From positions 44,656,663-44,720,662 of the forward strand of contig CM034239.1 in the NCBI GenBank assembly GCA_019916065.1: a stretch of DNA of 64,000 nucleotides, written 5' to 3'. This stretch comes from Vitellaria paradoxa (Eukaryota > Streptophyta > Magnoliopsida > Ericales > Sapotaceae). Every line of letters begins with the position of its first letter. The first letter of the stretch is position 1. Positions 11,441 to 23,200 of this stretch are shown one piece after another. The notes beneath the pieces were generated by a model that saw nothing but the letters and a program-made list of their open reading frames with translations, had not been told where the DNA came from and made no database searches. The translations under genes were made by a program, and so were the position numbers.

Positions 11441-14400
11441 ACCTTGGACACAGGAAAATAAAAGGGAAGAGAAAAGAAAAAGAAAAAAAAATAAAAATTA
11501 GATTTTAAATATATGTCTATATTTAAATTAATTAATTTTTTAATTTTTAATTATTTTTAACTTCTCAAATCTTATATATTTTTCTTTTAATTATTTTTTT
11601 ATCACAAATCAAATAAAAGTGGCTGAAATTTAATTAGAAAAAATTGATAAAAATTAGAATTTTTTTTTAATTTTTTGGTTATTTTTTGGTCTTTTAAACA
11701 GCCCTGCCAGCCATCAACAGTAAGTAGGAAGAATAAGATAAGGCTTTTGAATATATATTTATATATTTTTGAACGTCGCCTTGCCTACAATTTATCCGCA
11801 CATTGAGGGAATCTTATAATTGGTTGTTAATATAATAACAAGCATAGTTCTTTAAAGAGTTTTGTATATAGCATGATTTGTTCTTGTAATTATTGTTGCT
11901 TACGATGGCCAGATAATTAAGACAAAACCTACTTATTTATTTACTTCCCCCCTGTAGAATGCTAAGGGGGGGGGAGATATATTAATATCAACCCTTGGAT
12001 AAGGTTTTATGTATTTTACGCTACTTAATCAATGGAAAAATATTTTGATTATTTCGAACACTTGATGTCAGGACATCATTGTTTGTTGTATTTAACTTTG
12101 AATAAAAGAGATGCTAAGCCTAACAAAGGGAGATAATTGAAAAAAATGAGATATCTAAATATTTTATATATACAAAACATAAAAATATATCGTTTGTACT
12201 TGATACACTATTCAGATCTTTACTCTTGAATACAAACTTGCACACAATAAAAAGTGAAAGAAATTGGTAAGAGAGATGTGCCCAACAATGAGTTATCTAA
12301 TGATTAAATTAAAAATGAAAGAGCTCTTAGAGATGAAAGAGAAAGTAGATGATCAGGAGTAAGCATATCTCAATTATGCGCATCCATATAGTATTTGTGA
12401 GTATAAAAAGTGGCATGCATATCCCAATTATGCACATTCACGTGATACTTACAAGTACAAAAAGTGGCATGAACAGTGCCTTGATTTGATTATAATTTTT
12501 TGTCACCCACACTTTCTTCTTTCTTAGCTTGTTTACAAGTGATAATATTTAGAGAGTGTTTGGACTTTTGAAAAGTTAAAAAAAAAAGAAAAGGAAAGAA
12601 AAAAGATTGATGTTGGAGTAATGTATGTCAAAATGATACGTGATGAAATTTAATTCGAAAAAATTAAAAATTTTTACAATTTTTTGGAATTTTGGGAAAA
12701 ATATTTAGAATTTTAAATGAAGAGATGTGATAACTTGTAAAAAATGTCTTTCCCATTCTGTTCCCTAGAGTAATCATATATGCTAAAACTAGTAATTAAC
12801 TTTCCGGACTCAATACCCGCAATCCAACTATACTTTGATTATTTTCTGCAGGTCTAGGTATTTGAGTGTTGAATTTTGGTCGGGGTACTTATTCGAGCAT
12901 AATATCACTGCTAAAAAACCAATTAATGACAAATTTTGGTGAAAATTGATCCATCACAAAATTGGGTATTTCTTCTACCTTTGAAAAAAAAATGAATATG
13001 CTGCAAATGGAAAGCCATGGTGTGTTCAAGAGGTAAAATAATCTTGGTTGACTTTACATGTGGAAATTATAATATGGGTTAGTTGCAAGATTAAGGCTCT
13101 TGAGACTAAAGATTTTATGTCAAGTCTTTGAATCATGTTTTCTATAATCCGATGGTCCTCGTTTTTTATTTAAAATAATTAATTTTCAAACAAAAAAAGT
13201 GAAAAGCTGGCCAAAAAAAAAAAAATTGAGTGTCACCAAGACCCTAGTTTTTTAATATTTTGGGTTTGTTGTTGAGTTTGGTGATTTTCACCAAACAAAT
13301 TCAACCAACTTATGATGTCTTGCCTAGGCCAAATCTAGCTGCTTAAAATGGATCTGGCTGCCCTAATTTTACTCTTTAAACCATACTGTTTACAAACAAT
13401 GACAGATCTTGAGTCGCTGCTAAGCTTCGAAAAATTTTTAAAAATTTAGTGTAATCCTCGCAAAAATTTTTAATATTCTTAAAGTTTGCCCTCATTTTTT
13501 TTTTAATAAAAAAATTCCAAAAACCCTTTGGTCATAAATAACCGTGCCCTCTAATCATCAAATCCTATAGATTATCCTCTTTTAACATATATATATATAT
13601 ATATATATGCTCTCTCTCCCTCTCCCCCTCCCCCTCTCTCTCTCTCTCTCGCGGAGGAAGCTGATAATGAATCAATTAATGACATACTTTAAAAAAAAAA
13701 AAATCAAACTGATTACCTTTATTTTTCACCCTAAGAAAAGCTAGGTTGCCTTGGCAGGATGTGATTTTAAGTTCACCTGTTCAAGGCATGCGTGTTATAT
13801 ATATTTTAGGTGAAATTTATTAATTAATATGATAAAAAAAAAAAAAAAACATTCCATGTGATTGTAAGGCTATGTTAGAACAGTTGGATAATCATAATTT
13901 TAAAAAATAATAACTGCTGATGTAACGATAAAAATAAATAAATAAAAATAACTAACGTAACAAGGTATAACAAAAAAAAAATAATGCCGATTTTTTATTT
14001 TTTAAAAGGACTTAAATTAATCAACATTTTAATTGGAACTTTAATTGGAACTCTCCAGGGTGCATTGATCAACGGAACTATATATTAATGTTGGCCTGCC
14101 TTTAACTTTTACAATACCAAGAACAGTAGAGTCAAACTTTAGACTTTAGATTTTAATTACATACACCTGATTCAAAATTTTTGTAAGATCGATATACTAT
14201 ATTTTGCTGATGATAATTATATAAGAACCACAACCAAATTAATTAATTATGACCACATTACTCCCTTGAAGGAGAAAGAATTACCCAATGATCGATCTTC
14301 ATAATCAAACTCATATATTTCTCTTTCTTTCTCATCATTTACAATTATATATATAAAAAGTGAGAGAGCCAATGAAATTAATACAAAATACAGTAAATTA

Positions 14401-14460
14401 AACCATAAGAAATTGACCCAAAAAAAGAAAAAAAAAATCTGTAAAAGTAATTAATATTCA
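11441..14460. other. Gene-free AT-rich intergenic stretch
   Basis: It contains poly-A/T tracts, a (TA)n-(CT)n microsatellite at ~13588-13650, a MITE-like segment at ~12555-12730 (gtgtttggacttttg... with the phrase gatgaaatttaattc), and the 3' UTR of the DUF1685 gene at its right end. No coding region is recognised on either strand. Confidence 0.6.
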
Positions 14461-15261
14461 TCATCTTACAGTGGATGCAACAGTGCGAGCCCAAATTCTC
14501 AGATGATCTTTCATATCCATTTCATTAGCAAGAGGTGGAACCCTCCAACTCAACGTTAATGGCTTCTTAATGTTGATATCAACTTTTCTCTGATCCAAAA
14601 CATCCCATGCTTCGGAGAGATAAGGCCTTGACACTACTGCTGCAGATCCACCATGGATTTCCTTCACTTGATCTTCTTCTTGTTCTTGTTCTTCTTCATC
14701 TTTTTCATCATCATCACCACCATTATTATCAACTTTTCTCCCTAGTCTTTGCAGCCCTGGAAGGATCGAAACCAGGCTCGAATTCTTGTCCTCCTCCGAG
14801 AACACAAACCCCAAATCCATGAACCCTCTTAGCTCCTCAAATTCAAGCTCCGACAAGCTCCTACTCCCACCTTTTTTCCTCCTCCTCCTCCTTTCTTTCA
14901 CTCCTTTCTCCAAGGTGGTTGTTGTCTCAATCTCTTCTTGTTTCCTTTTTGGCTCGGAGAATTCCTGAACCTCTTTTCCCGAGAGAATTGTCTCGAGCTT
15001 TGGAGTGATGAGGACTGAGTTTGGGGAGATAGAGTCTGAGCTCAAACAGTGGTCACTGAGAGATCTGACACGGAAGGTTTGGATTCGAGAGAGCTTAATT
15101 GGTTCTTCAAGTTCTTCATGGATTTCATCGTAATCAAGAAGTGAGTTTTGTTCAGGGTTTGACAAAGGAGGAGGCTTTGCAGTGAAAAGTACTTCATACT
15201 CGAACCAGTAAGAATCAAGGAGTTTCAGAACTTCTTCAGCTGCTGCTGCTGCTGCTGCCAT
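14461..15261 (-). CDS. DUF1685 family protein, single exon
   Basis: A 266-residue frame from the ATG at 15259-15261 (MAAAAAAAEEVLKLLDSYWF) to TGA at 14461-14463; a Met 23 codons upstream (15330) is possible but adds an unrelated leader. Visible blocks are an N-terminal LDSYWFEYEV segment, a basic Arg/Lys run, the family signature SRSLSELEFEELRGFMDLGF, an acidic Asp/Glu region and a C-terminal motif ending WDVLDQRKVDINIKKPLTLS...DMKDHLRIWARTVASTVR. DUF1685 proteins are plant-specific and of unknown biochemical function. The neighbour DnaJ-Fer gene is also next to a DUF1685 gene in Arabidopsis (At2g42750/At2g42760, from memory). A related pseudogene fragment lies 3 kb away. Confidence 0.88.
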   Translation of the reverse strand: MAAAAAAAEEVLKLLDSYWFEYEVLFTAKPPPLSNPEQNSLLDYDEIHEELEEPIKLSRIQTFRVRSLSDHCLSSDSISPNSVLITPKLETILSGKEVQEFSEPKRKQEEIETTTTLEKGVKERRRRRKKGGSRSLSELEFEELRGFMDLGFVFSEEDKNSSLVSILPGLQRLGRKVDNNGGDDDEKDEEEQEQEEDQVKEIHGGSAAVVSRPYLSEAWDVLDQRKVDINIKKPLTLSWRVPPLANEMDMKDHLRIWARTVASTVR

Positions 15262-15330
15262 TAAAGTGTCGGCAATATGGAGCCCAAGTGTTGTGGAGAA
15301 GAGGGTCAGAAGTGGGGGAGAAGATAGCAA

Positions 15331-17506
15331 GTGTAGGTTCTTTATATGTGGTGGGTGGTTCGTTAATTTCCTTTTTGCCCCTCTCCTTTAGTTTTGTGGT
15401 TCATGCGTGTTTAAAGGTAGAACACGTTTTTCTTGATGTTATTTTTCACTAGAATATGGCTTTGTCTAAGCCCTGATTTGCTTTTGATAGCTTCTTGGTG
15501 TGACGTGCTTTGCCAAACCAAACTTTTGGGTTGTTGAAATTAATGTGAAATGGGTTAGCCTAATTAGCCTACTAATTAAACAAAGACATAATTAGCTTAG
15601 ACTAATATTACCGATGAAATTAAATTTCGTTCTATTTTTTAATAAGGGGTCGTTTGGTTCCTAAAAATTTTCAAAAAATTCTAAAAAACTTCAAGAATTT
15701 TTAAATTTCTCTAATCAAATTTCATTACGTGTCACTTTCACATCACATCAACACGTACTTTTAATTTTTTTAAATTTTTTTTACACTCCAAACACCTGTT
15801 AAGTTTTCAACAATCCCTTCTAGTATGGTAAAGAAAAAATAATATATATATATATATATATAGGTGGTCATCTATTGGAGTTGGGGAAAAAAAAGCATCA
15901 TTTACTATGTTTCTTTGTCAACGACCACAGAGTATTACGTCAAAAAATTAGAATTAGAATTAGAATTTATTTTTTAGTGCTTTGATGTGTATAATACATT
16001 TTAGGAATGGAATAAAAATATGAACTAAAAATTAAATTATATTTTTCTTTTTGAAACACATTAAACCAATGAGAATAGTGGCGGAGATAGGATTTTTGAT
16101 GAGTGGTGGAGTTAGGATTTTTAATGACGGAGGCAGAATTTTGACATTTTTTCCTGAGTACAAAATTCTTGTATAAGTTGGGAAAAAAATTAAAATTTTA
16201 AAATGAGGTTAAATGTATAAAATTAGGATGATAATTATACATATCTTTAATAAAATTTAAGAACGAGTAGGGTAACCTACTTATACTTATCTCTACATAA
16301 CTCCACCCGTGAATGAGAATAATTTTGTCAATTCAAATCTTATAAAAAGTTCTTCAAATTACAAAATTTTTAAATATCACATCGAACTTAAAATTCACAG
16401 ATTCCATAAATATATTTACGAAATTTTTAAATACCACACCAAACGTAGAATTCACAAATTCCGCAACTATAAATTTTCTTAACTCTAAGTTTTTTTAGTC
16501 GAAGATTAACTAAATATGTAAATTCTTTGATCAATAAAAATTTTAATTCTAATTCCTGAATTCAATACCTAACCAAACATATGCAACATTAAGCCCCGTT
16601 TAGTTAGGCTAAAAATTACTGAAAATTACAAAAAATTACAAATATTTACTTACTTTTACAAACTTTTATTATTTTCGTTTTTCATGCATTTAATTTTAAA
16701 ATTTGAATTTTATAAATTTTTACAAAAAGTTACAAAAGAATGCAAAAAGTTACCAATTTTTTTACTTTTTTAACATCTGTCAGCTTTCTGTATTACTTTG
16801 TGACTAAAATTATTGGAACAGCTTCCTTTGCATCATTCTAACCGATTATTTTGGTCACTTCTAGTTAACCTTCTCACTATCAAAAAGTGACCGAAATTCT
16901 CTTTTTTTTTATTTTATTTTTAACCACTTTTAGTCGTCCATACGGTCCCTAAAAAGTAATGTCCATGCAAACTACAAGGGTGTTCCGGTAATTTGGCAAG
17001 AGCACCTCGAATGTTCCGATGCTCATAATTTGAACGGGCCCGGCTGTCCAACGAGTACAGTTGACGAATCGCCTTTATTTGTTGTTTGTTTGTACGTAAT
17101 TTTCGAAAGACCCACGCGGGAGGTCATACATTTACTTAAAACCCCAAAATACCTCGCCGTAACTCCAAAACTACCCAGCTATATTTTATCACGAGAAGCC
17201 TAAATTGTCAGTGTCACAATGGGTCAAGAGGGGGTATTTATGGAACAAAGGTAGATCTGTGTCAGCTTCTTCGTGGGGGACGGCAAAGTACCGGCTGCTT
17301 CAAATTGAGCTATAAATATAATCCGAGAATGTAGACTAAAAACTGATAGGTTGTACTTGTACACACGTGTACATTACATACATACTATTATAATGTGTGT
17401 ATTTTCACACGTGTAAAGTATATACGTATTATTATAACGTCTATATTTAGTATTTACACACACTTCATATCAAATGCAAAGGTCAATTCCTTCCCAGTCG
17501 GAGTAC
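15331..17506. other. Upstream region of DUF1685 and transposon-rich spacer
   Basis: It holds the presumed DUF1685 promoter, a MITE-like piece at ~15652-15800 (gtttggttcct ... ccaaacacc), a (TA)n run near 15842, and further AT-rich fragments near 16320-16560 and 16590-16920 that look like worn DNA transposons. No gene is recognised. Confidence 0.5.
15652..15800. mobile_element. MITE-like element
   Basis: It begins cgtttggttcc and ends cactccaaacacc, giving short inverted GTTTGG/CCAAAC ends around an AT-rich body with the phrase atttcattacgtgtcacttt. That phrase is the reverse complement of the core of the elements near 6912 and 23957, so it belongs to the same family. Target duplication not resolved. 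Confidence 0.5.
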
Positions 17507-17523
17507 AAGTTCATCCCACATGG

Positions 17524-17680
17524 TGGGAGCCTAAAGGCCTCCTCTCGGTCGTGCCGATCAGTCAGGGCTTGCCTAGGCTGGTTAACTCTCCAGGGGCCGT
17601 TGCCGGCTCGGGTCCTAGAGCGTGCTTCGCCCTGTGCGCACCCCAGTACGAGGTAGCGACTACGGACTTCTACGTACCAG
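17524..17680 (+). mobile_element. GC-rich SINE (5'-truncated) with perfect 17-bp target duplication
   Basis: This 157-base GC-rich segment stands out from its AT-rich surroundings and lies between perfect 17-base direct repeats AAGTTCATCCCACATGG (17507-17523 and 17681-17697). Its body (cagggcttgcctaggctggtt, cctgtgcgcaccccagtac) matches the reverse complement of two copies at 33.5-34.0 kb. It ends in ...taccag and has no A-tail. The tRNA-like head seen in the copy at 34.0 kb is missing, so this is a 5'-truncated insertion. Confidence 0.85.
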
Positions 17681-17934
17681 AAGTTCATCCCACATGGGGT
17701 ATTTTGATTTTAGGTACATGACAAATATACTTAAAAAAAAAAAAATCACGAGTGTAGTGCCGGATAAATTTTTGGACTCTCGTGTCACTCTATTGATTTA
17801 TTTAAAGCGCATTTAAGAAGTTTTTTTTTTTTTAAATTTCCTTTTTCAACTTTTTTTTTTCTTTTGTATAACTTAAAAGCGCATTTGAGATACACGTGTG
17901 GATCATATTTACACCAACGTTTAGTATATATTAA

Positions 17935-18071
17935 GGGTGTGTTTAGTACATTGAAAAACGTCGAAAACATCTAAAAATCTCTAAAAATTATTCATTTTTT
18001 ATTTCACTGTACGAATTACAAATCTATAGATTATTTCAAATTGTCTCACTTTTTGTCATTTCAAACGCTCC
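17935..18071. mobile_element. Tourist-like MITE, family 1
   Basis: Left end gggtgtgttt, right end caaacgctcc; AT-rich body with cactgtacgaattacaa. It shares ends and internal phrases with copies at 18926, 39423 and 42898. Possible 3-base TAA/TTA target site. Confidence 0.6.
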
Positions 18072-18450
18072 TTAAGTATAATCTGTTATATACAGTTGAT
18101 GCACAATTATTTAGATTATTAAAAATTAAAAGAGATTAAAGAAAAAGTTAAATATACACTTAGTCTTAAACATGAATTTAAATTTTTGGAGTTTTAGTAT
18201 TTACACGAAGTCCTTTAAGATTATGTATCTATTTTCTTGTTTTAAAATATTTTTTATTGATTAAAAGAATTAGACACAAATTTAAATTATTTTTAATTAT
18301 CTAGTTTATGTGGATTTTTTTTATCCATTTTATATCAATGTTTTTAATATGCTTCTTTGTATTATTACTCGTTAATATTATTGTTATGTCCTTAAGTAAA
18401 GATGAATATCAGAGTCAGAAATTGAATGAGCGAGACCGTGAGAGAGAGAG

Positions 18451-18575
18451 ACAGAGAGAGAGGAGCGTGGTTTATAACTCAGTGGTTAAGAGTCTCTTCT
18501 ACCGGCTCATGACTCGAGTTCGATTCTTCACCCTTCCCCTTATAAAAAAAAAAATTTATCTTTCAAAAAAAAAAA
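18451..18575 (+). mobile_element. Short tRNA-derived SINE
   Basis: Box A-like ataactcagtggttaaga near 18474 and box B-like gagttcgattc near 18516, followed by an A-rich 3' end with two A runs. The same GA-rich phrase gaccgtgagagagagag occurs before (18434-18450) and after (18576-18592) and is read as the target duplication. It is too short and irregular to be a functional tRNA gene. Confidence 0.65.
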
Positions 18576-18925
18576 GACCGTGAGAGAGAGAGAAGATGTG
18601 AGAAGAGAGAAAGAGAAAGAGAATAAGAAAAAAAATTAGATTTTTTGGATTATTAATGATTTTTCAAATTTTAAATCTAAGAATATCAAGTAGGATTTGA
18701 AAAAAATAAGGAGAGAGAGCTTAATTCAAAAATTTGTCAAGGAAAAAAAAATAGAATAGAATAAAGAGAGATGTCACATAGAAGTAGAAAGCATGATGAA
18801 AAAAAAAAAAAAAAGACAATTACATGATTTTAGCATTTATAACGTCTATATATTGATGGATGCATTAGTATCCCTTTCTCTTTGTCTCTCCCTCTCTCTC
18901 TCTATATATATTAAAATTATATAGA

Positions 18926-19079
18926 TTTTATTTGGAACGACAAAAAATTTTAAAAAATAATAAAAATTTTAAAAAATTTTAAAAATTATTCATTTTTTAT
19001 CTAACTGCATGAATTACGAACTTACAACTTATCTTATTTTATCTCATTTTATTTCATTTTTTGTCACTTCAAACGCACG
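18926..19079. mobile_element. Tourist-like MITE, family 1
   Basis: Starts tttggaacgacaaaaaa and ends ttttttgtcacttcaaacg, an inverted pair, with the internal ctgcatgaattacgaac phrase typical of this family in the window. Confidence 0.6.
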
Positions 19080-20239
19080 AATAATTACCTCCTTTATTTT
19101 TTATACTTTCAAATTTTATGTGATATTCTTATTTGTCCTCTATATTTATTTATTTTTTATAATTTTTGAATTAAATTATAAACTCTCTCTCTTACTCATT
19201 AATTAAATTCATTGTTAATTTAAACCTTGTCTCTCACCTTTTTTCTCTTATTTACTCACCAAATTCTCACCCATCTTCCCCCTCTTTTATCCTCTCTCTT
19301 ACACAATCTCCTCTCATTATCTTACCAAACAAATAATTTACCTATATATCTATATTATTATACATATTAAAATCGTATATTGTCGTTATTTTTATAAAAT
19401 TAGACAATTTTTTTTAACTACGATGAAGAATAATAACATTTTTAAGGCAAGTTACCTTTCACAAAATAGTCAAAAATTAAAAAATAAAAATAAAAATTTA
19501 AAAACATATATTGAAATTGACAAGCATTTTAAAATAAACGCATAGTAATAATCATATAACAGTAAGCACAGCGATTATTTTAAAACCTAATCTTAAAAAT
19601 TTTTGAATATATTAATTATAAAAGAGTTTGGATAAAAATGTAGGGCCTGATTTTTATGGGCCCCATGTAAATACTGACCCAAGTTTAGGTCGGTTTGGCC
19701 AAGTTTAATATATATTATTAGTAATTTATATTTCATATGTAGTATTTTAATTTCATATATAATACATAAAATATTTTTTATGTACTATATTTATTTTTTA
19801 TTGTTGAAGCGAGAATTTTTTCTTATAGTATGCCATATTAAATCATTTTATATTTTAATCATAATATGTTTTATTTTAATTTTTTTAATCGAGTTGATTA
19901 AGTAAATTTAAAATTTAATATATATAATTTACTGATGTTTAAATTTACTTATGCAGTTACAATACAAACAGTTCTAAGGGTTAGCTGGTCAGAAGTGCTT
20001 CAAGAAAACAATCCCAGAACCACAACTCAACAACAAACTTATTAGTTAAAAACTACTTTCTTGAATCAATCCTTCTTAAGGGTATTATCAATAACACAAT
20101 ACAAGCAACTCTGTTTTCAGATTCTACCGGCAGATTATTATTTTAACTACAAGTTTTAACGAAAACACACCTTGCTTGCATTCTCGTCGCCGCCTTAATG
20201 TACAAACAATCATCAGCCAGAGAGTCTAAAACACGAACT

Positions 20240-23200
20240 CTAGCTCGAACAGCAACCCAGTCTCTTCCAAGCAGACTTGTCGTCTTTGACATTAATGGTC
20301 TCGCCTTTAGATGGAAGGGATGAAGAAGCCCCCTCCTCACTGGCCTCGACTGCTCTCTTGCTCACAATGCGGTATATCTGAGTAAGCAACTCTGTAAAGG
20401 CTTTTTCGACGTTGGTTGCTTCCAATGCAGAAGTCTCCATGAAATATAGGGACTCCCTCTCGGCTAATGCTTTGCCATCGTCAGTCGAGACGGCCACAAG
20501 GTGTCGGAGATCTGATTTGTTTCCGATGAGCATTACTACCATGTTGGGGTCTGTGTGATCCCTCAACTCCCTCAACCACCTCCCAACATTCTCGAATGTT
20601 GAATGTCGTGTTACATCGTAAACAAGCAGAGCACCAACGGCTCCTCTATAGTAAGCACTAGTAATAGCACGATACCTATCAAAAAGAAAAAGAGAATTGG
20701 GAGGGGGGGGGGAGTGGGATGAGATAGAAAACTGAAAGACGATTCAAATTGCAGGTATATATGGAAACCAATTTATTTTGTTCCACATGGGATTTGATGG
20801 TTTTTGGCCACCTCTTCCAGTGTATTAAAAATCTTCAAAAAAGACAACCCACACATTCGTTTATAAGAAAACCAAAGAAATGAATAAAATATTTCCCTCC
20901 TTAGTTCTCGGGCTAACACCCTTAACACGTATTATAGGGGCTAAGATAAAAGATCTGTCACCAACAAGAAAAGAGTCAAGGACTTTAGACAACCAAAGTT
21001 TATGAATTGAAGCTCATACCGAAGCAAAGTTCTAGTTCCTTTCATTTTCCACAAAATCTAATCCTTGGATTAATATGCCAAAGAAAACAGTTACATCAAT
21101 TCCATACAACAATTTAGACTTGCAAATGTTAATTACTAGAAACATATGAACAATACTCCAAAGTTTCATATTACCCCCGCCATATTATTATTACAAAACC
21201 ATCCCCCAAACAAACTGAAACTCCATGCCGGAGATGTACCAATTTGAGGGCCAAAACACAACCTGGGAAAAATGTGGAGAGTTTTAACCTTTTTTCTTTA
21301 ATTCAATATATGCTAGCAGGATCATGTTGCATCATTCATTTGTAATTTCTATATTCAAAGGGAACATATATATTATATTCTATAAGTAAACTCAGTCAAG
21401 AGTATCATAAAATTTTAGATTGGGGTAAATTTGCTTTTATCCCCCCATTAAAGTTGAAAATCGCTAATAGCCCCTTAACTCTAAAAAGCTACCTTTACAC
21501 CATTTGTAACTAAGAATGGAGTGAATATTTTAAAAAATCCATCGAAGATAACAAATTTGGCTCTCTGGATACCCTAAAAATTTTACTTTCACACGCCATG
21601 CACTTGCACCCCTTGAGTTTGACTTTGAATTGACATTTTTGTCTTTTCATTTGAAAATTCAACACCTCGATTTCACTTTATTCTTAGTTAGTGATTTCAC
21701 TTTTAGTACAAGGGATGTAAAATTAATTACCCCTTCAAGATTTTCAAACACAAGATGTGGCAAAAACCATGCATCTTGTTTTGACAGAAGTTAAGGGGTG
21801 TTGATATGCGAGTTTAGGGCATCTAAATATTCTCCAGTCAGTTCCATAATTTCTAGTGGCCTAGATGCATCTAGTTTTTGTTTTCCGGGTCAGTACCATA
21901 TGAATATATGTCCTCATTAAATCAAGACACGGAGAAGTGAGTTTACAAACTTGAATACTACTGTGAGGGGTTAAGCCCAGTGAATAACAATTAAGGTTAT
22001 CGAGGGAATGGAATGGAATGGAATCTATTCTCACTTTAGCCTATTCTCATATTTGGTATCAAAAAAATTAAGTTAGAATGCTATTCTATAGGAAGAGCCA
22101 TTCCCACATTAAGTGAGAAAAGACATTCTACAATTTAAGTGATAGAATAACCATTCTATTGCAATCAAAATTTGATCCAAAAATTAAAAAAAGTAAAAAT
22201 AAAAAACAAGCAACTATTTTGTAATCAAATTTTTTTCTTAATTCCTCTCTTAGGCTGTAAAGTGACCATTTTACCCTTTAATCTTATTTTTAAACTAGAT
22301 CCGTACTGCAGCTATAAAATGACTGTTTTACCCCTATGTGCTTTTTTTTTTTATTTCTTTCTTTCAAATTCATATTTTGGGCTTTCGAATGGCTAATAAA
22401 AATGTTCTTTCATATTACTTAATAACTAAACAAATTTTGATCTAATCCAAACTCAAGTTGTAAAATGACCATTTTCCCTATAAGTTCATTTTTTTCTCAA
22501 ATTTGCATTTTGGGCTTCCCGAAATGTTAAAAAATAATTAGCAATGTGTTTCTTGATAACTAATAAAATTTAATTTCAATCCGAACTCAAATTGTAAAAT
22601 GACAATTTTACCCCTAGGCCATTTTTTGTCCAAATTCACATTCTAAGATGCCCAAAAGACTAAAAAAATAACCTTGACATATTTCTTAATAATTAAACAC
22701 ATTTCAGTCTGATCTGAATTTTGACTACAAAATGACTATTTTGCCCTTGGGCCCTTTTTAGGCCAAATTTATATTTTAGGCATCCCAAAAGACTAAAAAA
22801 TATTTATTGACATGTTTTTTTATAATTAAGAAAATTTTGGCCCAATTCAAACTTGAATTGTAAAATGATATTTTACCCCTAGGCCTCTTTTTTCACTCAA
22901 GTTCGTACCCCACAAATAAAATTTATTTTTATAGTTTTTAAAAAATTAATGTTAGTAGTTTTTATTATATTTCATTATATTTAAAATATGTACTCAAACT
23001 ATAAAAATTTAAATGTCTATTCCATTCCCATTATTTTCATGTTGGCAACCAAACAAAGAAATGGAATGAAAATTCCATTCCCATCCTTATTCCATTCCAT
23101 TCCCACGTACCAAACATAATCTAAAATTCTTCAAAACTTCTCCACAGACCACAATCAATTTTCTGATCCTAAATTACAACTAGCCCTTTTAGTTATTACT

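Noticed and set aside
17395..17721. Overlapping open frames at 17.4-17.8 kb
   Set aside because: They follow the GC-rich SINE, whose 17-base target duplications explain the segment.
18465..18535. Possible tRNA gene (box A and box B)
   Set aside because: It cannot fold into a full cloverleaf by eye, is followed by A-runs and is flanked by a target duplication, so a SINE fits better.
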